From assembly GCF_004664715.2 (NCBI RefSeq), contig NC_051071.1:35551030-35615029 (forward strand): DNA of 64,000 nt, read 5' to 3'. The position numbers were made by a program, and so were the translations under genes. This DNA is from Peromyscus leucopus (taxonomy: Eukaryota; Chordata; Mammalia; Rodentia; Cricetidae). This document shows positions 47,438 to 58,999 of this stretch, in pieces. Under the pieces are notes generated by a model that made no database searches, was not told where the DNA came from, and was given only the letters and a program-made list of their open reading frames with translations. How positions within the stretch are numbered: position 1 is the stretch's first letter; the number at the start of each line of letters is the position of its first letter.

Positions 47438-47640
47438 GTTGTTGTTGTTGTTGTTGTTTATAAATATATGTTCTTTTCTCTTTTTATCTCTTAGAATTCT
47501 GGTTGTTTTCTAATAAGAGATAGAGGAAGGGTGGAGCTGGATGAGAAGGGAGGTGAAGAGGAAGTTGTGGGGAGTAGAGGGAGGGAAAACTGTAATTAGA
47601 ATATGTTACACAAGAAAAGAAGTATTTTCAAAAAATGAAA
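46845..47640 (+). mobile_element. L1 3' UTR, sense, with internal GT/GTT expansion
   Basis: 'CTCAGCCCAAAACAGAATGTC', 'TTTAGGGAACCCTGGGAAAAG', 'GGCAGTATGTGCAGGGCCCT', 'CTCTAAAGGAGTCTCCCTAG' and 'GGATAGGCCCCATGCCCAGTAG' follow an Lx-type 3' UTR; then comes a (GT)n/(GTT)n tract and a purine-rich end 'GGAAGGGTGGAGCTGGATGAG' with an A-rich tail near 47620-47640. 5'-truncated, no ORF2 part. Confidence 0.88.
47399..47459 (+). repeat. Compound (GT)n-(GTT)n microsatellite inside the L1 3' UTR
   Basis: About 19 GT units (47399-47436) pass straight into about eight GTT units (47436-47459). The position equals the T/GT-rich part of related L1 3' UTRs, so it probably grew from it. Confidence 0.95.
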
Positions 47641-47775
47641 AGTGGAAGAGAGGCTAACATTTGAAGTTGAAGCAACTTGAAGGAAACAGAAACTTTTTTC
47701 ATACTACTATAGAATGGTAGTTCCAAAAGTGCTAACACACAGGGTCTCTAAGTTTCATGTTGTCAGTGACAGGAG

Positions 47776-47777
<2 letters not shown>

Positions 47778-47833
<56 letters not shown>
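47778..47833 (+). repeat. (TA)n microsatellite, 28 units
   Basis: Uninterrupted TA tract, self-complementary and able to extrude as a cruciform. Two Tyr-Ile frames across it are artefacts. Confidence 0.97.
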
Positions 47834-47838
<5 letters not shown>

Positions 47839-48379
47839 CAAATGGTTGTATGAAAACACAGAGCAATATGGCCTGTGGCAAAGTGGGACAGGCACCTCTC
47901 AAGCCAAAAGTAAACAATGTGGAGGGCCCAGTCTGGCTATGGGCTTAACAGCCACTGTTTTAAAATATATGTCGAGCTGTAGCAAGACATTACATTGGTA
48001 GTGGGTAAATAATTGTAGTCACTATTCTGGCAGAATGCTGGTGTATTAAAATTACCTTGAGAGATATAAAACTTCATCTTTGGAAATATTATAAAAATTA
48101 AGATGAATGTATGCATTCTCTACAATTTGATTTCCAAAAGATGTTGTCAAAATTATAAAATTGCTATTTGTTTTAGAAATAAGTAAACTGCGTGTAAAAC
48201 TGCACATGAACATGCAAAACATTTAAACTATCGATAGCAATCTTGTATTAGAACAGAGTTTGTTTGCAAAACACACCTATATTTCAAAATTGAAGTGGGC
48301 TACACAATCAAGCATGTCAGTGGCATAATAATTTGAGATAACGTAGTGGAACAGAATAAGTCAGTGGCAAGTTCACACT
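47834..48379. other. Unannotated stretch
   Basis: No nameable repeat; 47840-47960 has higher GC and may be a decayed LTR. Confidence 0.35.
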
Positions 48380-48452
48380 CACTGAAACCTTTGATGATAA
48401 TTGACACTTTGAGGGTAACTGAACCCTTAAATTATCATCAAAGGTTTCAGTG
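48380..48452. repeat. 73-nt near-perfect hairpin (23-bp perfect arms)
   Basis: Bases 48380-48402 (starting CACTGAAACCTTTGATGATA) and 48430-48452 are exact reverse complements over 23 bp. The 27-base centre holds a further TTGAGGGT / ACCCTTAA stem with one mismatch. Either strand as RNA would fold into a long hairpin of microRNA-precursor size. It could be a small MITE, an unknown microRNA-like hairpin or a chance palindrome made by a local inverted duplication. No TA or other TSD is visible directly outside the arms. I do not recognise the sequence. Confidence 0.9.
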
Positions 48453-49383
48453 TAATCAAATTTTATTTTGTTTCTTCAACATATATTAAAGTAAGTAGAT
48501 ATTGCAGATTGATGACATTTGTGTAACAATATATGCAAAATAATTAGGAATTCTCTAGATTGATCAGCCTAAATTTCAACTGAAATATTTGGAAGGAAAA
48601 TATCTAAGAATATCTTTGTGATTCGGGAATATTCAAAAGTTCTTTTAGAGTAGTGACAGAAAGTAATAATAACAAAGAAACAAAATGAAAAGTTAGACTC
48701 CATCTAATATTAACAATAAATTGTTAGATTTTTAATTGAAAAGTCATCTCATTAGGAAAAAAATATAAATGTAACAAATTCAGAGAAAAACAGGAATAAG
48801 TTGAGTTAGTGACTCCTGCCAGGGTATTTAGAGGACTTGGATAAGGTGATAATAACAAGGAAACTAATTTAAAATGAGAAAAAAATCTAAAAATTCCAGA
48901 AAGAAATCTATAAGTATAGCCAAAAGATACTTGAAAATGAAATTGCTACCAATGTAATCTAGAAAACGCCCACAGAGAGCAAAATGAAATATCCACCAAT
49001 AGGCAGTATGTCATACACTGAGAAGGTAATTGATTGTTGGAAAAACTGAAAATGGTACAATAAGTTAGAAGCAAATATAGTCATTTAATTTTGTATATAT
49101 TTGTCTGCTGAATATTTTTGGGACTACAGAAAGAGATGAAAGGAGGTATCTCTTTCTAAAATTCAATGAATATTTTATGAATACCTTTCAAAAACTTTCC
49201 TCCAGGAGACTTGAATTGGACATGTGGTATTGATTTCTGACATTATATCATTAGCATAAATAAATTGCACAAAATAATGGATTCACTAGTATATTCCCAT
49301 GCATGTTTCCCTCATCTCTCCATTTATCTCTTCCTTCTGTTTTTCCTAATTGGCTTCTATTAAAATTTCAAATTTTCCATATA

Positions 49384-49386
<3 letters not shown>
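48453..49386. other. AT-rich stretch without recognised features
   Basis: No named repeat or exon. Confidence 0.4.

Positions 49387-49431
<45 letters not shown>
49387..49431 (+). repeat. (TA)n microsatellite
   Basis: About 22 TA units. Confidence 0.97.
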
Positions 49432-49433
<2 letters not shown>

Positions 49434-49529
49434 AATAGTATACTTGTACAAATTTTGATTTTTTCATTTGAAGTTATAGACTCCAACACCATCCTTTTTC
49501 TAGAAAATGACCGATTTCATTTTTTTAAA

Positions 49530-50430
49530 GAGAGTACTGCATTGTGCTAATGTACTTCAAATTCCTTTATCGCTTTATCCACTGACACCTATGTGGATTC
49601 CAAGACATGGTACTAGAAACTGTGTCACAATAAATATATCTCCATTGTATGTTGACTTTGATTTCTTTAAGTATATTTCTGGGAATAATATATATTGATT
49701 TTTAGCTTTTTCAGAGCCTTTAATGGTGATTTCTTTAGTTTTTCAACAACTTCTTTCCCCTGTACACTGTCACCAATGACTGTTCTTTCTTATTGATGAT
49801 AAACATTCTCATTGTGGTGAGATAGAACCTCAACTTCATTTTGGTTTGCAGTTGTCTGATGATTAAATTTGTTATTGACTATAGATGTCTCACGTGTTCA
49901 ATGATGATGCATATTTTTCTTTTAAATAATGTCTGTTGAACTAATTTGCCCATTTGTTAATTGGATTACACATTCTTTAGTGTTTTTGTTCTCTATATAT
50001 TAATTCCCTGTAAGATGAATTATTTTTAAAGAATTTATACCATTTGGGTAATCTGTCTCTTGATTCTATAAATTTTCCCTTTTGCTGCATTAAACCATTG
50101 ATTGTGGATTTTTATTTTTTACTTGAACAAATGGATGAGCAAATGGAATCTTCAGATAGTCCCATCTATCCATAAATGTTGAAATGTTTCACTTATTTCC
50201 TTAAAAATATAAAAGTTTCAGGTCTTATGTTAATGGCCTAGATCCATTTCTCATCTGAATTTTGTATAGGATGAGGGGTAGCGGTCTAGTTTCTGGTCTT
50301 GTACACATTGATATCCAGTTTTCCAGAAAATATTTGTTGGGCAGACCATGTTTTCTTCAATGCAGATTTTTGGCACATACTATATTCATCTAATCTTTTA
50401 AAGATTATAATTATAAAATTATTGTAGATT
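49530..50430 (-). mobile_element. L1M (mammal-wide) 3' region, antisense, about 0.9 kb
   Basis: Ordered marks: 'CTCATTGTGGTGAGATAGAAC', 'GTTTGCAGTTGTCTGATGAT', 'AATTTGCCCATTTGTTAATTG', 'TTGCTGCATTAAACCATTG', 'TATGTTAATGGCCTAGATCC', 'GGGGTAGCGGTCTAGTTTCT' and 'GATATCCAGTTTTCCAGAAA' follow the antisense of L1M ORF2 end and 3' UTR. Old, diverged, and the longest mammal-wide element in the window. Confidence 0.85.
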
Positions 50431-50514
50431 TCTTATTTATGTGGTACATGAGTTTGAATATATTCTGACAGGTGTCTCACAATATTCACAATTAGAATGA
50501 TAATGAAAATGTTT

Positions 50515-50692
50515 CTGAGGCCAATAAGAAGACTCAGTTGGCAAAGATACCTGCCACCTAGACCAGAGGTCTAAGTTTGATCCCCCAAATCCTCATGGTA
50601 AAAGCCAATAGCTGGCTCATCTACGTTGGTCTCTGACCTCCCAAACTCAGCCATGGAATTTGCCACCATAACCAAATAAACAATCATGATTT
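50515..50692 (+). mobile_element. B3 SINE, sense
   Basis: 'GGCCAATAAGAAGACTCAGTTG', 'AGATACCTGCCACCTAGACC', 'TAAGTTTGATCCCCCAAATCC' and 'GGTCTCTGACCTCCCAAAC' follow the B3 layout: tRNA-derived head, then the 'CTCTGACCTCC' segment. Diverged. Confidence 0.78.
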
Positions 50693-52138
50693 TAAATGTT
50701 TTCACATCTCTAGGTAAGTTATCATATGCCACAATTGTGTGTTGTTCTCATTATTGGAACATGCTTGACAAACATGTTAATATTGAGTCACGTTGTCAGC
50801 CCATGAACTGTTTGTATCTACCCACTGTGAAGAATTTTGGTTACATTTAATATGAAAATTCTTTATTATATTCGGATACATAAAGCATATTAACTTATTA
50901 CTTAACAATGCTAGCCTTTCAATAGAGGGTGAAAATTATTTCACACTCACATTTATTTCCATGCTGCTTACAATAATGCATGGCATGTGATAAAAACTCA
51001 ATAGATATTTGTTGAATAGAGAAAAAAGACTGCCAGAATGCAATCTGTGCAATCCTATGAATGTTTATGAGTGTACTATTTATGTCTCCATAAAAATTGA
51101 CATTTTAAGAGGCTGTATGACTTGCTGAGTATCTATAGTTAATATATATTGCCAGAAATGGAAGAATGCTTTTCAATAATCTGGGTAGAACTGTTTCAGT
51201 GTTTTAAAAATTAACCTCAAAGATTCTGCCAAGCAAGATATGTATATGCATCTTTTAATAATACAGGATAGATTATAATTTGAGAAAACTAAGGCATATA
51301 CAAATGATGAATGTATTGTATGTGTGTCCATTACCTACTCAAATGATTTTCAGAGTTTGAAGAGCCTTCAGTTAGAGGCAATCATTCTGTGCTTACATAG
51401 GTGGAAAGAACCCTCAGAGAAACATTTTCTTCATGTATTTATTTATATTACTTTAGTGGAATATAGTGATTCTTTGATAGGTTTTTTTAAATGCATATTT
51501 TTTTGCATCTTTTTCTAAAAGCCAATTACTAGGCCTAACAGTGTTGGGAATATAAAATCTCAAATAGTTTGTTAGAATTTTTGCTTAAATGTAGGTTTGA
51601 GTGTATGTGTTTCCTGTATAGTTTATGTAATTTCACGTATTACCTTTGTCTTTGACAATTTCTATTAATGCAGCTGAGTTCTCTGCTGACTGTAGCACTT
51701 TCCAAATTAGATGTCTGCATGCCAAGAAGCCAGTTGTTTTTGCTCCCTTTTTCACTTTCTCAGGGATAGGCACTTACTTCAAAGAAGTCAACTTCAGATT
51801 CCGCTAGAATCTTACTCTGGCTGATCAGTGAAGATTGTTGGTAGAAAGCCAGGAGAGGAAATGAAGGCTTTCATGTTTCCAAATATAGGAAATACATGTG
51901 TCTTGAGTGCCCTGTAATGAACTGCAAATAGCTCTTATAGATGTAAAGGAAGGGAAATTTAACCATGTGATTTCATAAAAAAAATGAAGTCATAGGAACA
52001 GAATGTTTGAGTTTGTATGTGTACAACATGCACATTGTATAAAACTGAAAAAAAGTTGGTAACATACAAAATGAGTTCAGAGACACCCAAGTGAATCCAA
52101 CCCATAGCATTTTGGTAAGCAACATACCAGCTTGTCTA
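50693..52138. other. Unannotated stretch with a MIR/L2-like patch
   Basis: 50960-51035 ('TGCATGGCATGTGATAAAAAC', 'TCAATAGATATTTGTTGAATAG') resembles the tail of MIR/L2-type elements, low confidence. The rest carries nothing I can name; 51680-51890 is of balanced composition and may be single-copy. Confidence 0.4.
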
Positions 52139-52362
52139 TCAAAAACATATTTTAACTTTTTTACAATTATGTGTCTCTGTGTGTAGGCATGTATGTGTAC
52201 ACCATGTTTCCGGTGAAGGACAGAGAGATTGGATTGCCCTAGGTAAGAGTTGGAATTACAGGCAATTGTAAGCTGTGGGATGTGGTTGTTAGATCTCAAA
52301 CTTGGGTCTTCTGCAAAAGATGTACATGCTGTTATCTGGTCAGCAATCTTTCCAGCAAATTT
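52139..52362 (-). mobile_element. B3 SINE, antisense
   Basis: A TG-rich tail ('TCTCTGTGTGTAGGCATGTATG') leads to 'GGTGAAGGACAGAGAGATTG', 'AGTTGGAATTACAGGCAATTG', 'TGTGGGATGTGGTTGTTAGAT' and 'CTTGGGTCTTCTGCAAAAGA', reversed B2/B3 order with the 'GAATTACAGGCAATTGTAAGC' segment. The 134-codon minus-strand frame 51973-52377, the longest in the window, is mainly this SINE plus flanks. Confidence 0.85.
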
Positions 52363-52985
52363 ATATGTCATTATCATAATGTGTTTGCTTCATTATTATC
52401 TTCATTATATTTACTTATCAATAGTTTTAGATGATCATTCAACTCCAATATGATTTGTCAATGATACTAGCTAGACACAGATGTTTTGTGAAATTGGTCA
52501 TTGACCATTAGAGATTCAATCTCATCTTCCTTACAACACTATTCTGATCTCTACTTCCATACCAATAGCATTTTAAAACTAATTAATTTAATTATGTATG
52601 TTTATGTGTATAGTGAAATAATCTGATGCATATACATGGATTTATGACTACATGGAAGCACTTACAGTCACCATTACTTTCAACACTTAAATTTTTATAG
52701 CAACAGTGCAATTATTTGCTTTTTGGAATAAGTAGCAACACTTTTCATTAACTTAAATATAAGTAGGATTTCATTAAACAAAGCACCAGCATGATACAAT
52801 TGAATAAACAGGTGACTCGGATTCTGATCCAAATTAATTATGTGAACTGGAATTGATCTGAGTGCCTTGGTCTGCTTCTTTTTCTTTAAAGTAGATATTT
52901 GATTGAATAAGTTCAGCTTATTTTCTAACACAAGTATTATCATGTTGCCTTAGATGTTTCTTAAATATCTGACAATAAGAAGCTA
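52363..52985. other. AT-rich stretch without recognised features
   Basis: No named repeat. Confidence 0.4.
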
Positions 52986-52987
52986 GC

Positions 52988-53184
52988 AAGTAGGCGGTCA
53001 AGTTAAAGCCCTTGCTATTGAGTTTAATGACACAAGTATGATCTGTCTCACGTGGTAAAATGAGAGGCTTCTGACTTCTATTGGAACTTCATGGCACATA
53101 TGCAGGAGTACCAACACACACACACACAAAAACAAAACAAAACAAAACAAAACAAAACAAAACAAAACAAAACAAAACAAAAAA
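52988..53184 (+). mobile_element. B3 SINE, sense, with (CA)n and (CAAAA)n tail
   Basis: 'AAGTTAAAGCCCTTGCTATTG', 'GATCTGTCTCACGTGGTAAAA', 'GAGAGGCTTCTGACTTCTAT' and 'CATGGCACATATGCAGGAG' fit B3; the tail is (CA)n at 53113-53128 followed by about eleven AAAAC units (53128-53184). The pentamer array probably grew from the A-rich tail. Confidence 0.78.
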
Positions 53185-55025
53185 TGTTTCAAGATTCTAA
53201 TGCCCGAATGCTGGATGATACCTGAGCACAAAGCACAAAGCATCTTTATTGTCGTTTTCAAGGCACTAAATCCATTTTCCAACTGTACACTACTTTTGTT
53301 GTTGTTGTTTGGCTTTGAAGGTTCTACCTGAGACACCTCTTCATCTTTCAGTGTGTGAAGAATGAAGATTTACAATCACAAGACAAGCATACCATATGAT
53401 TCTGAGCTTTATTGAGTAATCAGCTATCAGGACACCAATTCTCCAGCCAGTGATCCTTCAACAGATAAAACTCAAGAAATTCTATGATTTCTTTCCATAA
53501 TTTACTTTCTTTTAAAAAATATGTCTATATTTTGAGAAATTGTACTTATTTGGCATTGAATATTTACTTATTAAAATTATGTTCCTTATAGATGTAATCT
53601 TTACTTTTATTCATTCACTTTGACCTTAAATGATTATTCAAACACTAGGACTGGAAAAGTGAGCCATGACAAGTAGAACCAGGGCACAACTTCACTCAGT
53701 GTGATCCCCTGTTATACCATATGTTGGCACATGCATTTGAAGATTGTCTTCAAATAATTCAAACCTGACACATGTGTGCCATTCTTTTTATGTGGCCTAC
53801 TCAATCTACTGAGACATGGTCTTTCCACACAATCCTTCATATCCCCCAGTCCACATAGGAGGCTAGTATCTAATCTCTTTCATGGTTGCATATTTTTAAA
53901 TATTACGTAGCCATTTTGTTTTCAAGGCTGATTTTGCCAATAGTTGGTCATAATGGCCCTACTTTCTGTCCCTGCTGGGATGCTCTATTGATTTGGCATA
54001 AAAACAAATGCATTGCATCACAAAGAACTGGGTAGCAGGAGAACCTATAAGGAGGTTGCTTGTATTACTTTTTAGACCATGGTCACCCCTGTGAAAATGC
54101 TTCTAACTAAAATTAATACCTCAGATAGATTCTTTCAGTGTTTACTTCCCCTAAAAATATTGGTTATTTTTTGCATACTACTTGAGAAAAGACAATTACC
54201 TGAGTATGTTCTGAATAGTAGCCAAATTATTGTTTCATGCTCCTTCCTTTTCATTATACCTATCGATGGATTTTTAGAATCCATGTAATGAGGTGACATG
54301 GGGAATGAATCTGTAAGCATACCCTTTCAAGAAAATGACCAGGGAAATAGAGGCCAACTAACTACATCTAGACTAAGCAATTCTGATTGACACAAAGGCT
54401 AAAATAGACACTTTAAAAGTCTAAAGATTGTTATAATCCTTCTTCATATAAGTAATCAATATCAATATACTGTGGCTCTCCTTATATAACACCGAAATCA
54501 CCTTGGTTAATTTTGAACACAGAGTTTATACTCTCTCAGAGGCAGATAAACAAGATTGTGAAAACGTAAGAGCCAAGAAACTAGTTCCACTTTATACCCA
54601 CAAATCAGGATCTATTCAACCATGGTAACCAACTAGCTATCATACATTTATAAATTTATGCTTTGTTTTATACATGACTTTTACATTTGACTGTCTTTTT
54701 TATCCTTAAACTTCAGTTACATCTTTCCCCATTATGAATCACAGCAACAAACTTGTTGTTATATCCCTAGTGAAGTTGTAGTAATTAAAAAAGTACATCT
54801 ATCTTTGTCTGTAACTTCATTCATACAGAGAAACTTTCTCCAGAGCATGTGGCTGTAGATTAATACTGCTCACTCTCACAGACAAATACTTTCATCTCAT
54901 GAACAAAATTATGCACTCCAATTCATCAGTTTTTCTCCACTGTCTATACAGGAACTAACACTTTTGATTTTTCTTCTACAGTCATAGCCTCTATTTCTAC
55001 AGAAGTAATGACTAAGTTTAACTGC
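53185..55025. other. Unannotated AT-rich stretch
   Basis: About 1.8 kb without a repeat I can name. Short (GTT)n at 53298-53310. Frames at 54079-54320 on both strands overlap and look like chance. Confidence 0.4.
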
Positions 55026-55029
55026 TCTA

Positions 55030-55153
55030 AGATGTACATTTATTAATTTTTTTATTCATTGTACATACCAACCACAGATACTCCCCTCTTCCCTCCTCCC
55101 AAACCCCCCAGCCTTTCCCCATAACTCACCCTTTATTTCCTCCTCCAACAAGG
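55030..55153 (-). mobile_element. L1 3' terminus, antisense (left part of an inverted L1 composite)
   Basis: A T-rich start (the A-tail reversed), 'CATTGTACATACCAACCACAG' and a C-rich 'CCCTCCTCCCAAACCCCC' tract are the reversed end of a muroid L1 3' UTR. Directly right of it an upstream L1 segment lies in the opposite orientation. Confidence 0.85.
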
Positions 55154-55537
55154 TAAGACTTGTTCAACTATGTTCATAGCAGCATTATTCATAATAGCCA
55201 GAACCTGAAAACAACCTAGATGCCCCTCAACCGAACAATGGATAAAGAATATGTGCTACATTTACACATTGGAGTACTACTTAGCAGTAAAAAACAATGG
55301 TATCATAAAATTTGCGGGCAAATGGATGGGACAAAAAATATCATCCTGAGTGAGGTAACCCAGACTCAGAATGACAAACATGGTTTGTGCTCACTCATAA
55401 GTGGATACTAGTTGTAAAGTAAAGGATAACCAGATTACAACACGCAGCTCCAGAGAAGCTAGGTAACAAGGAGGACCCTAAGCGGGACTCATGGATCACT
55501 TTGAGAAGGGAAATAGATGAGAGCTCCATGAGCTTGA
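55154..55537 (+). mobile_element. L1 upstream 3' region, sense (right part of an inverted L1 composite)
   Basis: 'TGTTCAACTATGTTCATAGC', 'CAACCTAGATGCCCCTCAAC', 'CATCCTGAGTGAGGTAACCC', 'AGTGGATACTAGTTGTAAAG', 'CAGCTCCAGAGAAGCTAGG' and 'GGGAAATAGATGAGAGCTCC' follow the ORF2-end/3' UTR start of a muroid L1 in sense. With the antisense terminus on its left this is the arrangement of a twin-primed insertion on the minus strand. Confidence 0.88.
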
Positions 55538-55569
55538 TTACTTTAGCATCATGTATTTATGCACACAGT

Positions 55570-55684
55570 CACCTCTCTAGTTTTATATCATCTAGTTACC
55601 TATCATCTATCACTAATTTATTATTAATCTTTCTATCATAAACTTAACATGCATCTAGCTATACTGTATCATTCATGATCTATC

Positions 55685-55719
<35 letters not shown>

Positions 55720-56010
55720 ATCTATTTACCTACCTATATATTATTTCTTATCTATTTAATCATCTGTTATCTACATAGGTAATCTGTGTATGGATCTATG
55801 AATTTATCACTAATATCAATTTTCATATGTCTATAGTTAATCTACCTATATTTGTCATCTATTGATCTTCACATCTATCATTTATCAATTTAAAATATAC
55901 CACCTCTGTCATTTATTTGTCACTTCTTTACCATTTATCATCTATCACTTATCTATTAACTATCCATGCATCAAGGAACTGATCTAATAATCTATCTTTA
56001 TTATTATTAT
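55570..56010 (+). repeat. ATCT tetranucleotide tract with a long degenerate halo
   Basis: A pure ATCT array of about ten units (55681-55722) sits within about 440 bases rich in TATC/ATCT, TATT and CATC words, broken by other bases. It reads as an old, long tetranucleotide array that has decayed except at its core. Confidence 0.85.
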
Positions 56011-57470
56011 TCTTAAAATTTTATTATGTGTCTATACAAAGAGTCTTTTGTGAAATCCAAATTTCTGTTTCTGCTTGCTTAAGTTCAGTGTGAATACCAA
56101 ATAGGTACTGCAATACTTACTGTGGAAATAGTCTCTTAACTTTTTCTTCACATATTGGGTTTGTTTCAGTCCATCTCCAGTTCCGTTATAAACACTTTAA
56201 CCAAAAATTTAGTTTGTGCTTTCAGACTACTATATTCATTCCATTTAGATTTGAACTAGTCCTCAATACTTCTGTTGATATTTTATTTCCTGAACCAAAA
56301 TCACTGATTTCCTAGATTACTGGAATCACCCTCACCTGCTGTTCCTTTTTTGGAACAATATCACAAGACACCCATAGAGTTCATACACTCACTGTCTCAC
56401 ATTTTCATTAATCCCCTTCTCAATTGATCAATGTATAGTAGCTAATAATCTATCCCATTTTTTAAATTTTTATGTTTATTTTTCTTGTACTCACATGATA
56501 ACATGCTCTTTAATTTTCATATTTTATAATTTTATTTTCTATGTGTACATAAGAATGCATGTTGTTAACAAAAATATCTTTGTTCATTTTTTAATTGGGG
56601 TAAAGTGGAAATTAAATAAATATATTTTTTCTAATCAGAAGAATCTTTGTTGTTTATTGGTAATACTTTTCATCTGGATTCTACCATGTGGCCCTCTGTT
56701 ATTTTGGTACTTGCTTGTTTTTAATTTTTAAAATATTTTTGAGATTGTAATCTAATTACAAGATTTCTCTCCTTTTCTCTCTCAAATTCCTCCCACAAAC
56801 CCTCACTACTTTTCTTCAAATCCATGGCTTCACTGTTTATTATTGCATACATAATTATATATACATATATATTCCTAACTATAACCTATTTGGTTTATAT
56901 AATTTTATATAACATTGCTCTATATAATATTATTTGTTTGGTCTATATAATATCATTTGTATAATTTTAAATTTTGTTATTAATTAGCAATATTAACTTT
57001 GTTAATATTAGGTTTTCTGTAATTTTACAGAAATTATTTACTATGGGAAAACTAGAACAAGCACATATTTTAAAAATTAAGAACTTTTTTTTATTTCTAT
57101 TTCTCAGGGGAAAAAAGTAAAATGATTAAGATTGTTTTGGCCACTAGTCTTACATCTGTTAATTTCAGGAGAATATCTGTTAAGCTTCCTGGCTCCCTTG
57201 TCTACAATCTCCCTCTTCCTTCCGGTCCTAATTCAATTTTTCTGACAAGTTGGACATGATTTCTCTTAACACTTACATCCCCCCATCAAGGCAAATGCAG
57301 TCTGCTCAAACATATGGTCTCTTCTGGACAATATTTTAACTTTAATTTATTCTGCACACTCCTTTGACTTGACAGTCTCCAGGGACCATGAATGCCTGGG
57401 CTGGAGGCAGATCAGATGGAGGTCTCTTGGACGTAGGGACTAATAAGAAAATTGCTTGTGATTCTCACAG
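56011..57470. other. AT-rich stretch, then a more balanced part
   Basis: 56011-57120 is AT-rich without nameable repeats; 56860-56960 is TA-rich. 57130-57470 has higher GC and could be single-copy or the edge of the repeat-like block to its right. Confidence 0.35.
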
Positions 57471-57474
57471 ACAG

Positions 57475-57960
57475 CAACTGTTCTGCACAGCTTTTCCTGG
57501 GAAGATGGATGTTTCACAAGTATCTGTTCACCCCAGACAGAGAAATGACAACACACCAAAGTGAGAATTTTTTTTCCAAAGACTGCGTTAACAAAACAAA
57601 TTAACTGGGGCTACTTACAGGAATGTGAGGGAGGGGTAATTTCAGAATCGGGGAGAACTGAAGGCAGCTATCACTGAAATGTCCACTCCACAGTAGATGA
57701 TATCTCAGGAAAGCTGAAGTCCTGTAGAATGTGAAGGCACTTCAACAGGTTGCAGAGTCTCTTCCCCCTATTCCCCAACAGTAGTTTCCAGATTGTATAA
57801 CCTTGTTGTACAAGGACATATTGTCCAGGGAGTTGTCAAGAGACATGTGAAGAGTGTTTACTCAAGAGTCAAATGAGTGTTTCTTCTCCTTTCTGGAGGG
57901 AAGTCTTCAACTTAGAACTCCCTGAGCGTTCAGCAGCCTCCTTCAACGTTGAAATGGTTC
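57475..57960. mobile_element. Possible rodent repeat of unassigned family (LTR-like)
   Basis: 'AACTGGGGCTACTTACAGGA', 'ACTTCAACAGGTTGCAGAGTC', 'CTTCCCCCTATTCCCCAACAG' and 'CCTGAGCGTTCAGCAGCC' remind me of a common murine LTR-like interspersed repeat, but I cannot name it safely and see no ends or TSD. Higher GC than its surroundings. If not a repeat, it would be single-copy DNA. Confidence 0.35.
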
Positions 57961-58999
57961 ATCTCTGAGGAAATTGTTACACAAAAGTGGCATTTATATA
58001 TACTGAAAGTTCATTACCAACTTTTGTTATAAATAGTGAAACCATAAGGTGCTAATATGACTTCAGAGAGCATACCTTACTGTTATCTGCTTGTCCCAAT
58101 ATTCTAATTCATGAGAACAAGAAAAACTGAGTTTCTTTTGTGCTTTATTTCTTAGGATTTTTATTCTAGAACATTTCTGTTGTTTACCATAGAAGAAAGA
58201 AACCAATAAATGTAAGATATACAAAGGCTTATGATCTTTATGGATGACCAGTAGTTATTTTCTTTCAGTCTAAATTGACATTCTCAAAGATAAAGACTCC
58301 ACAAGTTCATTACTTGCAATTCTATAGAGAAAATAGTAGTTTTTAAAATGTCACCAATATGTACTATACAAACATGCTTGAATATGTCAAACAGGCAAAG
58401 CTATTATGAATTGTGTCTACAGAATCTCTGATTGATCAATGCAATAGACAAATAGGAACTAAGATGTCATACTTTTTTTCTGAAGATGGCTCTAGATTTA
58501 TTGAACTATATCATAGTTTTATCATAAACGTTTTGTTAGTGAACTTTCTTTGAAACAATAAATCACACAGGTTTGTACATATTGGCATGTTTAATAATGA
58601 AAGCACTCTTAATAATTGGCAATTAAGTAAATGAAAAGACACTTCTGAATGTTTTGTAGAACTGTCAAGGATATCGGTTCAAAAACAATGCAACCATTAT
58701 AATGATAAAGCAGATGTTCATAGTGCTTCTTATAGACAAACACTTCTGTAAGTATCACTCATTTCCTCTTTCAATAAATGTGTACAGAATGCTTGATCTA
58801 CATCAAGTGCTGTTCTGGGAACATGGGATACAATGTAAATAAACAAATGAAAAGTTAAGATTCCTGTGAGTATGAACCATTATTGTGAACAAGACTTGTG
58901 GTAAACAATCATCATTTATTGTTGCAAAATAAATAAATTACTGTGTTATTTTTAGCCAAACATTGTATGACTAAAACTCATGCATTAAATTTCTAAATT
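57961..58999. other. Unannotated AT-rich stretch
   Basis: 58735-58860 ('CAATAAATGTGTACAGAATGC', 'AGTGCTGTTCTGGGAACATG') resembles an old mammal-wide repeat end of the MIR/L2 kind; low confidence. Nothing else recognised. Confidence 0.4.

Noticed and set aside
51973..52377. Longest open frame (134 codons, minus strand)
   Set aside because: More than half of it is the antisense B3 SINE at 52139-52362; no domain and no start or splice context.
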